DNA of 64,000 bases, from positions 40,616 to 104,615 of the forward strand of contig NZ_JADMKC010000018.1 of assembly GCF_018780105.1 (NCBI RefSeq), in the 5' to 3' direction. This DNA is from Thiobacillus sp. (GTDB taxonomy: Bacteria > Pseudomonadota > Gammaproteobacteria > Burkholderiales > Thiobacillaceae). The position numbers were made by a program, and so were the translations under genes. Every line of letters begins with the position of its first letter. The stretch's first letter is position 1. The notes under the pieces are model-generated. The model saw nothing but the letters and a program-made list of their open reading frames with translations, was not told the origin of the DNA and ran no database searches. Positions 1 through 6,551 of the stretch are shown one piece after another.

Positions 1-4
1 TCGC

Positions 5-442
5 ATGCCAAACCGCCTTGCCTCATGCAGTTGTGGTCAGCTCACTGCCGAAGTCCAAGAAATATATGCTGAGCCCCCCTATGAAGAGAGTTGGCCAGAG
101 AGTCGGGCCACGGAATATCTTGAATCTTTTTTTCGCATTGATGCTGAGGGAGCCCTTGTCGCCACTGAAAATGAAGACAAGATAGTCGGTGCTGTGTTTG
201 GCTTCAGTTACCCTTGGCAGGTCGGCTCCATCTTTTTCATCCAAGAGTTATTTGTTGCCGGGCAATACCGTGGCAAAGGAATTGCCGGTGATCTCGTAAG
301 GCAGGTGGTAGAGAACAAAGGCGGAGATTCACACGTGGCGTTGATTGTGCGAGAAGGAACAGTAGCCGCTAAGTTCTACGAAAAACTCGGGTTATCTAAG
401 AGCACGCTCTATGAACTTCGGTCTGGGAAACTCCGCGTCTAA
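5..442 (+). CDS. GNAT family N-acetyltransferase (cassette gene)
   Basis: Predicted cytoplasmic acyl-CoA-dependent N-acetyltransferase of 145 aa, close to the usual length of a single GNAT domain. The acetyl-CoA binding motif A is visible as QYRGKGIAGDLVRQVVE around residues 88-104, followed by the AAKFYEKLGL helix typical of motif B near residues 121-130. The substrate cannot be told. The stop codon sits inside an attC-like site (437-517), so this is probably the first visible gene of an integron-type cassette array. The ATG lies only 4 bases from the window edge, so the real start could be further upstream. Confidence 0.8.
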   Translation: MPNRLASCSCGQLTAEVQEIYAEPPYEESWPESRATEYLESFFRIDAEGALVATENEDKIVGAVFGFSYPWQVGSIFFIQELFVAGQYRGKGIAGDLVRQVVENKGGDSHVALIVREGTVAAKFYEKLGLSKSTLYELRSGKLRV

Positions 443-517
443 CACTGCGGTCAACAGGGATGCCCAAACAGCTGGTTTTGCCGCCTGTTTGGCCGCCCGT
501 TACCTTCGACGTTGGGC
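437..517 (+). other. attC-like recombination site
   Basis: An 81-bp stretch begins with GTCTAAC (437-443), a match to the R'' box RYYYAAC, and ends with GTTGGGC (511-517), a match to the R' box GTTRRRY. Between them are imperfect inverted repeats (GCCCAAACAGC near 462-472 against GCCTGTTTGGCC near 483-494). Position, between the stop of one small gene and the start of the next, is what is expected of an integron cassette junction. No integrase gene is visible in the window. Confidence 0.7.
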
Positions 518-567
518 GGCAAAACTTCGTGGTCTCGATCTGGACCAATCTTGCGGGAGATTCAGAA

Positions 568-1188
568 GTGATTACTGAGATTGAAGACTACTTCTCACTG
601 GGTTGCGGACGTTGCGAACGCTTCGCCTCGGTTGATTGCTCGACGCGGAAATGGATGGGCGGGCTGCTAGCGCTTCGGAAGCTCTGCATCGACTTGAAGC
701 TTGTTGAAACGGTTAAGTGGGCTCATCCATGCTACATGCACAAGGATCGCAACATCGCAATCATCGGTGCTCTGCGCAGTGATTTCCGACTTATTTTCTT
801 CAACGCCGCGCTGATGAAGGATTCCGAAGGCGTGCTGGAGAGACAAGGGCCAAATACCAAGCACCCGGACATGATTCGATTCACGGACAATTCGCAAGTG
901 GCAGCGATGGAAGGAATCATCCGCTCCTACTTGAAAGAGGCGATGAGTTACGCGGAAGCCGGCATCAAGCCGCAGAAGGACGCAAGCGAAATCGAATTGC
1001 CATATGAATTGGCAGAGGCATTGGACTCCGATCCGGAGCTTGCAGAGGCGTTTCACAGCCTTACACCGGGGCGTCAAAGGAGCTACGTCATCAACTTGAG
1101 CTCGGCAAAGAAGCCCGAGACCCGCATTTCTCGTATTGCCGCTTTCCGTGATCGGATCCTTGCCGGAAAGGGCGCATTGGAGCGGTGA
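568..1188 (+). CDS. YdeI/OmpD-associated (DUF1801-OmdA type) protein
   Basis: The product is about 206 aa and resembles the YdeI/OmdA family, proteins of uncertain molecular role sometimes linked to bacteriocin or stress protection. Recognisable parts are the IEDYFSLGCGRC segment at the N-terminus, the DUF1801-like core with WAHPCYMHKDRNIAII, and the C-terminal segment LTPGRQRSYVINLSSAKKPE that marks the OmdA domain. I start it at GTG 568 because GGGAG lies 9 bases upstream and the family's N-terminal motif begins right after. The frame also opens at ATG 460, but that codon lies inside the attC site. Second gene of the cassette array. Confidence 0.75.
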   Translation: MITEIEDYFSLGCGRCERFASVDCSTRKWMGGLLALRKLCIDLKLVETVKWAHPCYMHKDRNIAIIGALRSDFRLIFFNAALMKDSEGVLERQGPNTKHPDMIRFTDNSQVAAMEGIIRSYLKEAMSYAEAGIKPQKDASEIELPYELAEALDSDPELAEAFHSLTPGRQRSYVINLSSAKKPETRISRIAAFRDRILAGKGALER

Positions 1189-1202
1189 TTTGAAACACGG
1201 CC

Positions 1203-1257
1203 GCCCAACCATGCATTCCAGCGGACCGCCTTCGGCGATCGCTGAAGGCCGACGTAG
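1203..1257 (+). other. Degenerate attC-like site
   Basis: GCCCAAC (1203-1209) matches the R'' box, followed by a stem-forming stretch (GCGGACCGCC, TTCGGC, GATCGCTGAAGG). The right-hand box that should read GTTRRRY reads GTAGCCC near 1251-1257 and so does not match. It sits exactly between two cassette-type genes. Probably a decayed or divergent cassette junction. Confidence 0.45.
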
Positions 1258-1274
1258 CCCCCTGAGGAGATCAC

Positions 1275-1682
1275 ATGCATACCGGAAGTTGTCTCTGCGG
1301 AAACGTGAAATATGAAATACGCGGTAACTTTGGACCCGGATTCTACTGCCACTGCTCGCTGTGTCGAAAGGCAAGTGGTTCCGCGTTTGCCTCAAACATT
1401 ATTGCAGCGGCGAGGGAATTCGTGATTGTTTCGGGGGAGGAATCATTAAAATGCTTCAGTACGCCCGACGGCACTCACAGATATTTCTGTGGAAACTGTG
1501 GCTCACCAATTGTTAGTCGTCGCGACGTCCTTCCAGATGTAGTTCGTGTTCGTATGGGAACGCTCGACTCCCCGCTCTCCCAAGGCCCTGGCGCGCACAT
1601 CTATGTTGGCTCAAAAGCCCCATGGCACGAGATTCACGATCAACTCCCGCAGCATGAAGATCGCCCGCCACCCTGGGGCTAA
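1275..1682 (+). CDS. GFA family (Mss4-like fold) zinc protein
   Basis: The 135-aa product belongs to the GFA family (glutathione-dependent formaldehyde-activating enzyme-like), small zinc-binding proteins with a beta-tent fold. Zinc-ligand cysteines are visible as CLCGNVKY (residues 6-13), CHCSLCRK (26-33) and FCGNCGSPI (73-81). Most members have no proven activity, so a formaldehyde role should not be assumed. The ribosome binding site is GAGGAG at 1263-1268, spaced well from ATG 1275. Third gene of the cassette array; its stop overlaps the next attC-like site. Confidence 0.85.
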   Translation: MHTGSCLCGNVKYEIRGNFGPGFYCHCSLCRKASGSAFASNIIAAAREFVIVSGEESLKCFSTPDGTHRYFCGNCGSPIVSRRDVLPDVVRVRMGTLDSPLSQGPGAHIYVGSKAPWHEIHDQLPQHEDRPPPWG

Positions 1683-1738
1683 CCACTTCAGCAGAATGCG
1701 CCGCAAGCGGCGCGCCCTTGGTCTAGTACGTTGGGTGC
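1676..1738 (+). other. attC-like recombination site
   Basis: About 60 bp starting at the stop codon of the GFA gene with a CTAAC core and ending with GTTGGGT (1730-1736), a perfect R' box. Inside is a strong hairpin, GCGCCGC-AA-GCGGCGC (1699-1714). The left box departs from RYYYAAC at one position. Interpreted as the junction after the third cassette. Confidence 0.55.
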
Positions 1739-1805
1739 CACAATGACCGGCTCATCCGAACTCGACCGTGTAGTGTTCCGTGAAGTTGATGGCCCAACGC
1801 TCGAC

Positions 1806-2081
1806 TTAGGCGGCACTCTTTCCACGTAGAACCTCCGTAGCTAGCCGCTCAAGGTTTTGCTCGTTGGCGTACGCTACGAACTCGGCGATGCGCCGGTAGT
1901 GCTCAACATTGTCAAAGGTCTGGCGCCACACCACATCGGTACCGTGAGTCTTTGGTTGCAGCTCGATGGTCAGTACGAAGTGATGTCCGGTGAGGTGCTC
2001 GATCTCGAAGATCTTGACGGCTTCAATGCGAATGAAGCGGCTTTCATTCGGGTAGTCCTTACGAGCGAAACGCCAAGGCAC
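1806..2081 (-). pseudogene. SRPBCC (AHSA1-like) gene fragment
   Basis: The 91-residue frame carries the C-terminal two thirds of an SRPBCC/activator-of-Hsp90-like protein: KDYPNESRF, EHLTGHHFVLTIELQP, WRQTFD and ANEQNLERL are typical stretches of that family. Full proteins are about 150 aa, and the N-terminal part with the conserved W..P...WWGP region is missing. Another frame continues upstream to 2278 without matching the expected N-terminus. The gene is therefore most likely truncated or frameshifted. It runs opposite to the three cassette genes at 5-1682, and the bases after its stop contain GTTGGGC (minus strand, 1792-1798), again like an attC right box. Confidence 0.55.
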
Positions 2082-2496
2082 GCAAGGCGGCGATACAGCA
2101 CCATGGACTGAACTGCGGAATAGGCGGCTTCAGCTTTGCGGACACGTATGGCCGGCGCGCCGAAAAGTACATCCAGGTCCACCACTTGGTGCCCCTTGCA
2201 TGGATCGAGTAGGAGTACCGCATAGACCCAATCAAGGATTTGTTGCCGGTCTGTGCCAACTGCCATGCGGTAATCCACCTTGCAAACCCGCCATTCGCTC
2301 CCGATGAAGTAAGGGCGATGTTCTCAGAGCGGAAAGCATCGCCAGAAGCCAGTTCCTAGCCATGGCCCCGTGACGGCCGGCCAACTTAGGCCGGCGAGGT
2401 TATCCGTAGTTCTTGTCTTGGGTTGCCGTCAGGCACGCCAAACGGCTGCCGCCGACCCCCTAGGGCTTGTTCCGAAACGCCCGGTGAAGCCGTGTC
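2082..2496. other. Region without a convincing gene
   Basis: Short frames exist on both strands (for example minus 1970-2278) but none shows a recognisable family or a good ribosome binding site. The only clear structure is a perfect hairpin at 2376-2395: GCCGGCC, loop AACTTA, GGCCGGC. It has no T-tract, so it is not a standard terminator. The stretch looks like decayed cassette or intergenic DNA between the SRPBCC remnant and the repeat array. Confidence 0.4.
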
Positions 2497-2765
2497 GCAA
2501 CTCATTGATTCCTGAGGCTCTCGGTTAGCAGGTTGTTCTTGCTGGCTAAGGCGCGCCGTAACCCCTTGAATTTATTTCTCTCGAGTTAGCAGCCTGAAGT
2601 TGCATGGGCACAAGCTCTAAGCCATTGTTTTAAAAGGCGCCGAGTTAGCAGCTTGAAGTTGCAGCCATCCACACTGTAAGTCATTGAGTTGATTGGTCCA
2701 GGGTTAGCAGGTTGAAGTTGTACGATTTAGCAGCCTTAAGTTGCGATTTAGCAGGTTGCTATGGT
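2497..2765 (+). repeat. Degenerate tandem repeat array next to the phage attachment site
   Basis: The core GTTAGCAG followed by a variant of sYTGAAGTTGC occurs at 2524, 2585, 2644 and 2703, giving a period of 59-61 bp. Two shorter copies with TTTAGCAG follow near 2726 and 2746, with a period of about 20 bp. Between the long-period cores the spacers also resemble each other (TAAG-CATTG-rich segments before each core), so these are whole degenerate units of about 60 bp, roughly four copies. The array ends 46 bp before the left phage attachment half-site. No known element name fits. Confidence 0.65.
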
Positions 2766-2810
2766 TCCTACAACTACAGCCCGGGCAAGCCTTGTCTATT
2801 GCCGTTATTT

Positions 2811-2838
2811 ACTTCGCATAATGGGCGATTTCGTTCAA
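2811..2838 (+). other. Left phage junction (attL), XerC arm with divergent XerD side
   Basis: ACTTCGCATAA at 2811-2821 is identical to the 11-bp XerC arm of the dif site at 11175-11185. The following bases, TGGGCGA then TTTCGTTCAAG, match the XerD arm poorly (about 7 of 11 with a 7-bp centre). This asymmetry, one good XerC arm and a poor XerD arm, is what known dif-integrating filamentous phages carry as attP. Confidence 0.8.
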
Positions 2839-3048
2839 GAAATCGCGCAATTAACCGCTATATCGCGACATGTTTTATGCAAAATTTCTTGTCGTTTCAG
2901 GTTTGGTTTTGTTGGCCATTGGCCTGCTTCAACGCAGAATTTCCAAGCGGCCGCAAGGTCATGAACCACTGCTAAGAGACTATCCGGCAGACCTGAAAGA
3001 CGCGATTTACCACCCGAAAGAATGGCGAAAGCCCAGAAAATGACAAAT

Positions 3049-3072
3049 GCCGCCCAATGGGCGGTTTTTTTT
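3049..3072 (+). terminator. Rho-independent terminator
   Basis: Stem CCGCCC (3050-3055), loop AAT, GGGCGG (3059-3064), followed by eight T residues. It would stop rightward transcription entering the phage from the chromosome or from the repressor transcript in the circular form. Confidence 0.8.
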
Positions 3073-3290
3073 GATCAACAAAATCTCCGATCGCGCGATC
3101 GCGCTAGAAATAACTTTAAGTTCGTCGACGGATTTTGCAACCTGGAGATGGATCCTCGCATCGAGCTCGAACAGGCCTGAAAGCCTTTATCCATGCGGGG
3201 TAGTAACTGGCCAGTTCGTCGAAGAAAAGATATCAACTGAATCGGCCGGCCGATGCTCGAAAATAGTTTAAGTGCTATTGGCCAATGAAA

Positions 3291-3316
3291 TGCCGCCCGA
3301 TAGGCGGTTTTTTTTT
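3291..3316 (+). terminator. Rho-independent terminator
   Basis: Stem CCGCC (3293-3297), loop CGATA, GGCGG (3303-3307), followed by nine T residues. It is closely similar to the terminator at 3049-3072 and has the same direction, so rightward transcription meets two terminators in series. Confidence 0.8.
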
Positions 3317-3539
3317 GCTGGTCCTTTTTTGAAAAGCAGAAAACCAAGATCACCAAAAGCAGAAAAGCCAGGTCAAGAACAAAGCGATTCCTTCGGAGGT
3401 TTTTTTAGTGGCTGATCAGTCCCAAAGCCGTAGAAAAAGCAGCTGCAGCGCCACGGTGAAGCTGTGGCACAGCACCCGCCGATTTTTTCTACTCACTCCG
3501 GCACAGTGCGGAGGCGTCTAGCTTTTTTGTAGTTCCTGT

Positions 3540-3626
3540 TTTTTTTCCTTTCGCAAAAACGATTGCGACCCCCTCAAAAGGGCGAGGGGGCGGCGCAATC
3601 GTTTTTAAACCGCGAAAGGAAAAAAA
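3540..3626. other. Long imperfect hairpin, candidate phage packaging signal or origin structure
   Basis: Three collinear stems fold 87 nt into one hairpin of 35 bp: 3540-3554 with 3612-3626 (15 bp perfect), 3555-3567 with 3594-3606 (13 bp perfect), and 3569-3575 with 3584-3590 (7 bp perfect), with an 8-nt loop. There are small bulges at 3568, 3591-3593 and 3607-3611. It lies in the phage intergenic region after the secretin gene, where Ff phages have the packaging hairpin and replication origins. The right arm also contains the AAAGGA ribosome binding site of the next gene. Function is inferred from structure and position. Confidence 0.7.
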
Positions 3627-3628
3627 CC

Positions 3629-3943
3629 ATGAACCACTGCTTAAAAAACCCAGACGCTCATCGCCGCTTGGCTAGAGGGGCCAACGCCTCCCCTAAGTAC
3701 CCCACGCTTGGCAGGCAGTATCAGGCTGGCGTTGAGTTCAAAGCTCGGCAAATGTGGCTGGACTTCAAGGACGCTGTTGGCCCGGCTCTTGAGGCCATCG
3801 CAGACAGCATTGACGCCAGCAGGAAGGCGTTTAAAGCATGGCTGAAGGCATTTCGGATGCCTGAGCCGATTGAACTTCCATCGCTTCTACAGTTGCCCTT
3901 GCCGTTGTGGGTGACCTGGTTCCCATTACGTCAAGCTGCATAG
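3629..3943 (+). CDS. Hypothetical phage protein, 104 aa
   Basis: I do not recognise this family. The start is ATG 3629, with AAAGGA at 3615-3620 in the arm of the long hairpin; an in-frame start at 3563 lies inside the hairpin loop and is unlikely. The product is basic at the N-terminus (HRRLARGANAS), has an amphipathic middle (FKDAVGPALEAIADSIDASRK without clear motifs) and ends in a hydrophobic Pro/Leu-rich stretch (PSLLQLPLPLWVTWFPL). It is transcribed against the structural genes and tail-to-tail with the secretin. Some inoviruses carry such an antisense-oriented accessory or regulatory gene, but no function can be given. Confidence 0.55.
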   Translation: MNHCLKNPDAHRRLARGANASPKYPTLGRQYQAGVEFKARQMWLDFKDAVGPALEAIADSIDASRKAFKAWLKAFRMPEPIELPSLLQLPLPLWVTWFPLRQAA

Positions 3944-3946
3944 GCT

Positions 3947-4002
3947 TTTTGATCGATCAACGGGCTTGCTCGGCGCAAGCGCCGGCAGCGCCCGCCGACC
4001 GA
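3947..4002. other. Structured gap between convergent phage genes
   Basis: The gap between the 3' ends of the 3629 gene and the secretin contains nested inverted repeats: TTTGATCG against CGATCAAA at the outside, then CGGGC against GCCCG, and GGCGC-AA-GCGCC inside. It could act as a two-way transcription end point, although neither side carries a clean T-tract. Confidence 0.4.
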
Positions 4003-5214
4003 TCAAATGCGCTTGGCCGTCATGAGAACGAAGAGCTCGCTTTCGTCAGATGTATTTGAGTTCACGCGCATTATCTTGGGGAGGAATGAGAGGCCTGTAG
4101 AGCCTTCGGAGTCACCAGCCGAGGTCAGACCCCCGTAAAGCACTGAAACACCGTCCGAGAGGACCGTAGAGGTATCTATGGAGCGTTTTGTGAGGGTAGG
4201 TGAGGTGGTAACACCGGTTGTGGTCGTAGCGAAGCTGGAAACCTCGATCGATGAATCGACCTCGATAACATCGTCAAGGATGTTGGCCGTCGCTTCCATG
4301 ATTACACCGCTCGACCTGTATTCGATGGACTGAGTGACGCCGTTTTGTGTGTCAGTGGTCGAACCGAGAATCGGCACATCCTGACCGACGACAAGACGCG
4401 ATTTCTTGCGATCCACCAAGAGCATGCGCGGCGATGTGTAAATGCTGAAGGCGTTATCTGTCTTGAGCGCCGACAAAGCCAAGCTGATAGCACCAGAAGA
4501 AAACCGCAGAACATCACCGGCAACCACACCACCGACATTAAGGGAAAGCGATCCTAGCTTTGCAACCAAAGCCTGAAAACCACTTTGTCCGCCCTTTGTT
4601 TTGACGTGCTCAATCAGATAAACCTGCAACTCGATGGAAGGCGTTGCGACATCGAGCGAAACCAGCAAGCGCTTCATGTCCCTGATCTGGCCAGGTGTTC
4701 CCTTCATGATCAAACGATCTGACTTATTGTCGAGCTGGGCAGTGGCGCTAGTCGATGAATACTCACCCGTGGCAGGAACTGGGGCATGTAGGCCGGGTGC
4801 GGCTTGAGTAATCGACGGATAAAGGTTGCGAAGAACGTCGGTCAAATATTGGGACGTTCTTGATTTTGGACGATAGACGAAAACTTCCATTTCTTCGAAT
4901 GATGGAGAAGAACCACCGATTTTTTTAACGGTGTAAAGACCGTTGTCATGGGTAATTGAATAGCCGTAGCCGACCAAAATATCAGTTAGATTTTTCCTTA
5001 GTTTTTCTGAATTGCCACTGATCGAAAGACTGATTTTACGGTCATCTTTGATGAGCTCATCGGGAAGGCTGTAAGCGTCTTTGTTGATCTCGGCGAAGTA
5101 AAGGCGAACCACATTAGAAAGCGGAACATTGTCGAGCTTGATGGTATCCGCGTGAGCCTGAGAAAAAACCACGACGGTAAGCACGAAGAGAAAAAGAAGG
5201 ACAGGGTTTTTCAT
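4003..5214 (-). CDS. pIV-like phage secretin
   Basis: The product is an outer-membrane secretin channel (403 aa) for extrusion of filamentous phage, homologous in type to Ff pIV and PulD-family secretins. A signal peptide of about 22 residues ends at SQAHA-D. N0/N1-like domains follow (residues 23-110), then the secretin core with VGQDVPILG near residue 278 and the terminal barrel segments up to the end. Ff pIV is of similar length. The ATG overlaps the stop of zot by 4 bases (ATGA), so translation is probably coupled. Carrying its own secretin means the phage need not borrow a host type II secretin. Confidence 0.88.
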   Translation of the reverse strand: MKNPVLLFLFVLTVVVFSQAHADTIKLDNVPLSNVVRLYFAEINKDAYSLPDELIKDDRKISLSISGNSEKLRKNLTDILVGYGYSITHDNGLYTVKKIGGSSPSFEEMEVFVYRPKSRTSQYLTDVLRNLYPSITQAAPGLHAPVPATGEYSSTSATAQLDNKSDRLIMKGTPGQIRDMKRLLVSLDVATPSIELQVYLIEHVKTKGGQSGFQALVAKLGSLSLNVGGVVAGDVLRFSSGAISLALSALKTDNAFSIYTSPRMLLVDRKKSRLVVGQDVPILGSTTDTQNGVTQSIEYRSSGVIMEATANILDDVIEVDSSIEVSSFATTTTGVTTSPTLTKRSIDTSTVLSDGVSVLYGGLTSAGDSEGSTGLSFLPKIMRVNSNTSDESELFVLMTAKRI

Positions 5215-6257
5215 TTTGTGAGATAGGCCGGAGTGGATTTATTGGCATCTTTTGTGATGGCCGAAACACCGCGCGAATAAAGCAAGGAAGGCGAAGCAAT
5301 AGCGAGCCCTTCGGCGTAATTCAAAACGACCCACGTGTCACCCGCCACAGTAATCGAACCAGCAATAGAACCAGCAGAAACAGGAGCAGAAGAAGGCGTA
5401 GCAGGCACACCTGAAACCGTTGAAGGAGATGACTGCAAAGCTGTTAATTCTTTGCTTTGAGCTTGCGGCGAACTGCTGGGTTTGGCGTTCGGCACAACGT
5501 GGAAAAAATCGTAGAGGTAAAAAGTCGCGACAGTAATTAGCGTGATGGCCAGCAAAACAGGAAAGAAAAAAGCAGTTGACTTGAAGAGGTTTTGACGTGC
5601 GTCAAGCGACTTCTCGACTCCTCCCCCGGTTTCGCTTGAATACGACTTGTAGAGCGGAAAAATTTTTTTGTTGTAGGTCGACGTAGACCACGATGTCAGC
5701 TTGGTTTTGTAAAGCTTCGATCCTTCGTACATCTGAATTCGGTAACGACCTGACATGCCAAGAGTTTTCAACTTGGTGAAAACAAAGGTCATTTCAATGA
5801 CGTTTTTCAGCAGCTTATGGATATCGGTAATGTCTTGAGTGACCAAAGCCAAGTCACATGAAACACCCTTGCCATTCACGCAATGGCGATGCTCCCGAAA
5901 AAATGCCATGTGTTGCTGAACGGCCTTGCTACTGGTTCCCCAAGGTCGCCACGCCTCATCAATAGCGACCACATCACCCGGTTTCACAATCGTCATGTCA
6001 TTGACAATAAATTTATCGTCAAGAAATTCGGGGAAAAAATCCGCGCTCTCAACCTGCTCATTTTTGACCAGGCGTATCTTGCCAAACTCAACGCCATCAT
6101 CGGGTTTGCCAAGATGGGTATGGATCAATTCTTGATTGAGTCCGTGGATATTGGTAACGATGTCACGGCCTGCTTTGATGGCCGGGAGGATGACGGAGGA
6201 AACGACTTCATAGGTTTTGCCGGAACCCATCAAACCAGTGTAGGCGTTGATTGCCAT
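5211..6257 (-). CDS. zot: Zot/pI-like assembly ATPase
   Basis: Inner-membrane assembly motor of filamentous phages (Zot domain, pI of Ff), 348 aa. The Walker A motif GLMGSGKT is at residues 8-15 and a Walker B-like VVAIDEAW around 117-124. A single membrane segment (FFFPVLLAITLITVATFYLY) lies near residues 233-252, followed by a Pro/Ser-rich periplasmic tail that would meet the secretin. Immediately upstream is the pVI-like gene and downstream, with a 4-base overlap, the secretin. The name Zot is a family label; no toxin role should be inferred. Confidence 0.92.
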   Translation of the reverse strand: MAINAYTGLMGSGKTYEVVSSVILPAIKAGRDIVTNIHGLNQELIHTHLGKPDDGVEFGKIRLVKNEQVESADFFPEFLDDKFIVNDMTIVKPGDVVAIDEAWRPWGTSSKAVQQHMAFFREHRHCVNGKGVSCDLALVTQDITDIHKLLKNVIEMTFVFTKLKTLGMSGRYRIQMYEGSKLYKTKLTSWSTSTYNKKIFPLYKSYSSETGGGVEKSLDARQNLFKSTAFFFPVLLAITLITVATFYLYDFFHVVPNAKPSSSPQAQSKELTALQSSPSTVSGVPATPSSAPVSAGSIAGSITVAGDTWVVLNYAEGLAIASPSLLYSRGVSAITKDANKSTPAYLTK

Positions 6258-6260
6258 GGA

Positions 6261-6548
6261 TCAGCCAACGAACGGGAGACGACGAATCAAGAATTTTGTC
6301 GACATCGCACTAAGCATTAACGGGATGCCGATGTCGATGCGGATAAGGTCGAGCAGATACCACAGCAGAGGCGGAAATTGACCCATAGCGGCGACGATTG
6401 CAGAAGTCGAGGGGACATAGGCCACGAGCGCGCCGATAAGCTCAACGGCCAGAAACCAAGCCGCAAACATGATGACGAATTTGACGACGATGCTTCTGAA
6501 GACAAAAGCAAGCGCAACGTTAAAGGCTGAAAACAAAATAGCGAACAT
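6261..6548 (-). CDS. DUF2523 / pVI-like minor coat protein
   Basis: A 95-aa hydrophobic protein with three predicted membrane segments (residues 3-20, 24-45, 55-80). It fits the DUF2523 family that takes the place of Ff pVI in many inoviruses, and it sits where expected, between the pIII-like adhesin and zot, with only 3 bases to each neighbour. It probably caps the virion end together with the adhesin. Assignment rests on position and hydrophobic profile more than on motifs. Confidence 0.75.
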   Translation of the reverse strand: MFAILFSAFNVALAFVFRSIVVKFVIMFAAWFLAVELIGALVAYVPSTSAIVAAMGQFPPLLWYLLDLIRIDIGIPLMLSAMSTKFLIRRLPFVG

Positions 6549-6551
6549 GGG

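Larger units (their letters stand above)
2839..3539. other. Phage intergenic region, no convincing gene
   Basis: About 700 bp without a recognisable gene lie between the left junction and the long hairpin. In the circular phage this region would follow the secretin and precede the repressor, which is where Ff phages keep their origin and packaging signal. It holds two T-tailed terminators (separate entries). A frame entering from 2811 stays open to 2975 and would be fused to the repressor in the circular phage. The 13 bases ATGAACCACTGCT at its end recur at the start of the 3629 gene. No rolling-circle nick site could be assigned. Confidence 0.5.

Noticed and set aside
1970-2278. 102-codon minus-strand frame upstream of the SRPBCC fragment
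   Set aside because: It overlaps the SRPBCC frame in another phase, matches no family, and its C-terminal part is clearly the out-of-frame SRPBCC sequence.
2524-2753. Repeats considered as a CRISPR array
   Set aside because: The repeat core is short and degenerate, spacers resemble each other, spacing drops from 60 to 20 bp, and there are no cas genes.
2712-2975. 87-codon frame starting before the left phage junction
   Set aside because: It starts inside the repeat array and has no ribosome binding site. Its only likely meaning is as the continuation of the repressor frame in the circular phage.
5211-6257. Zot as an enterotoxin
   Set aside because: Zot is the family name of the filamentous phage assembly ATPase; nothing here suggests a toxin function beyond assembly.
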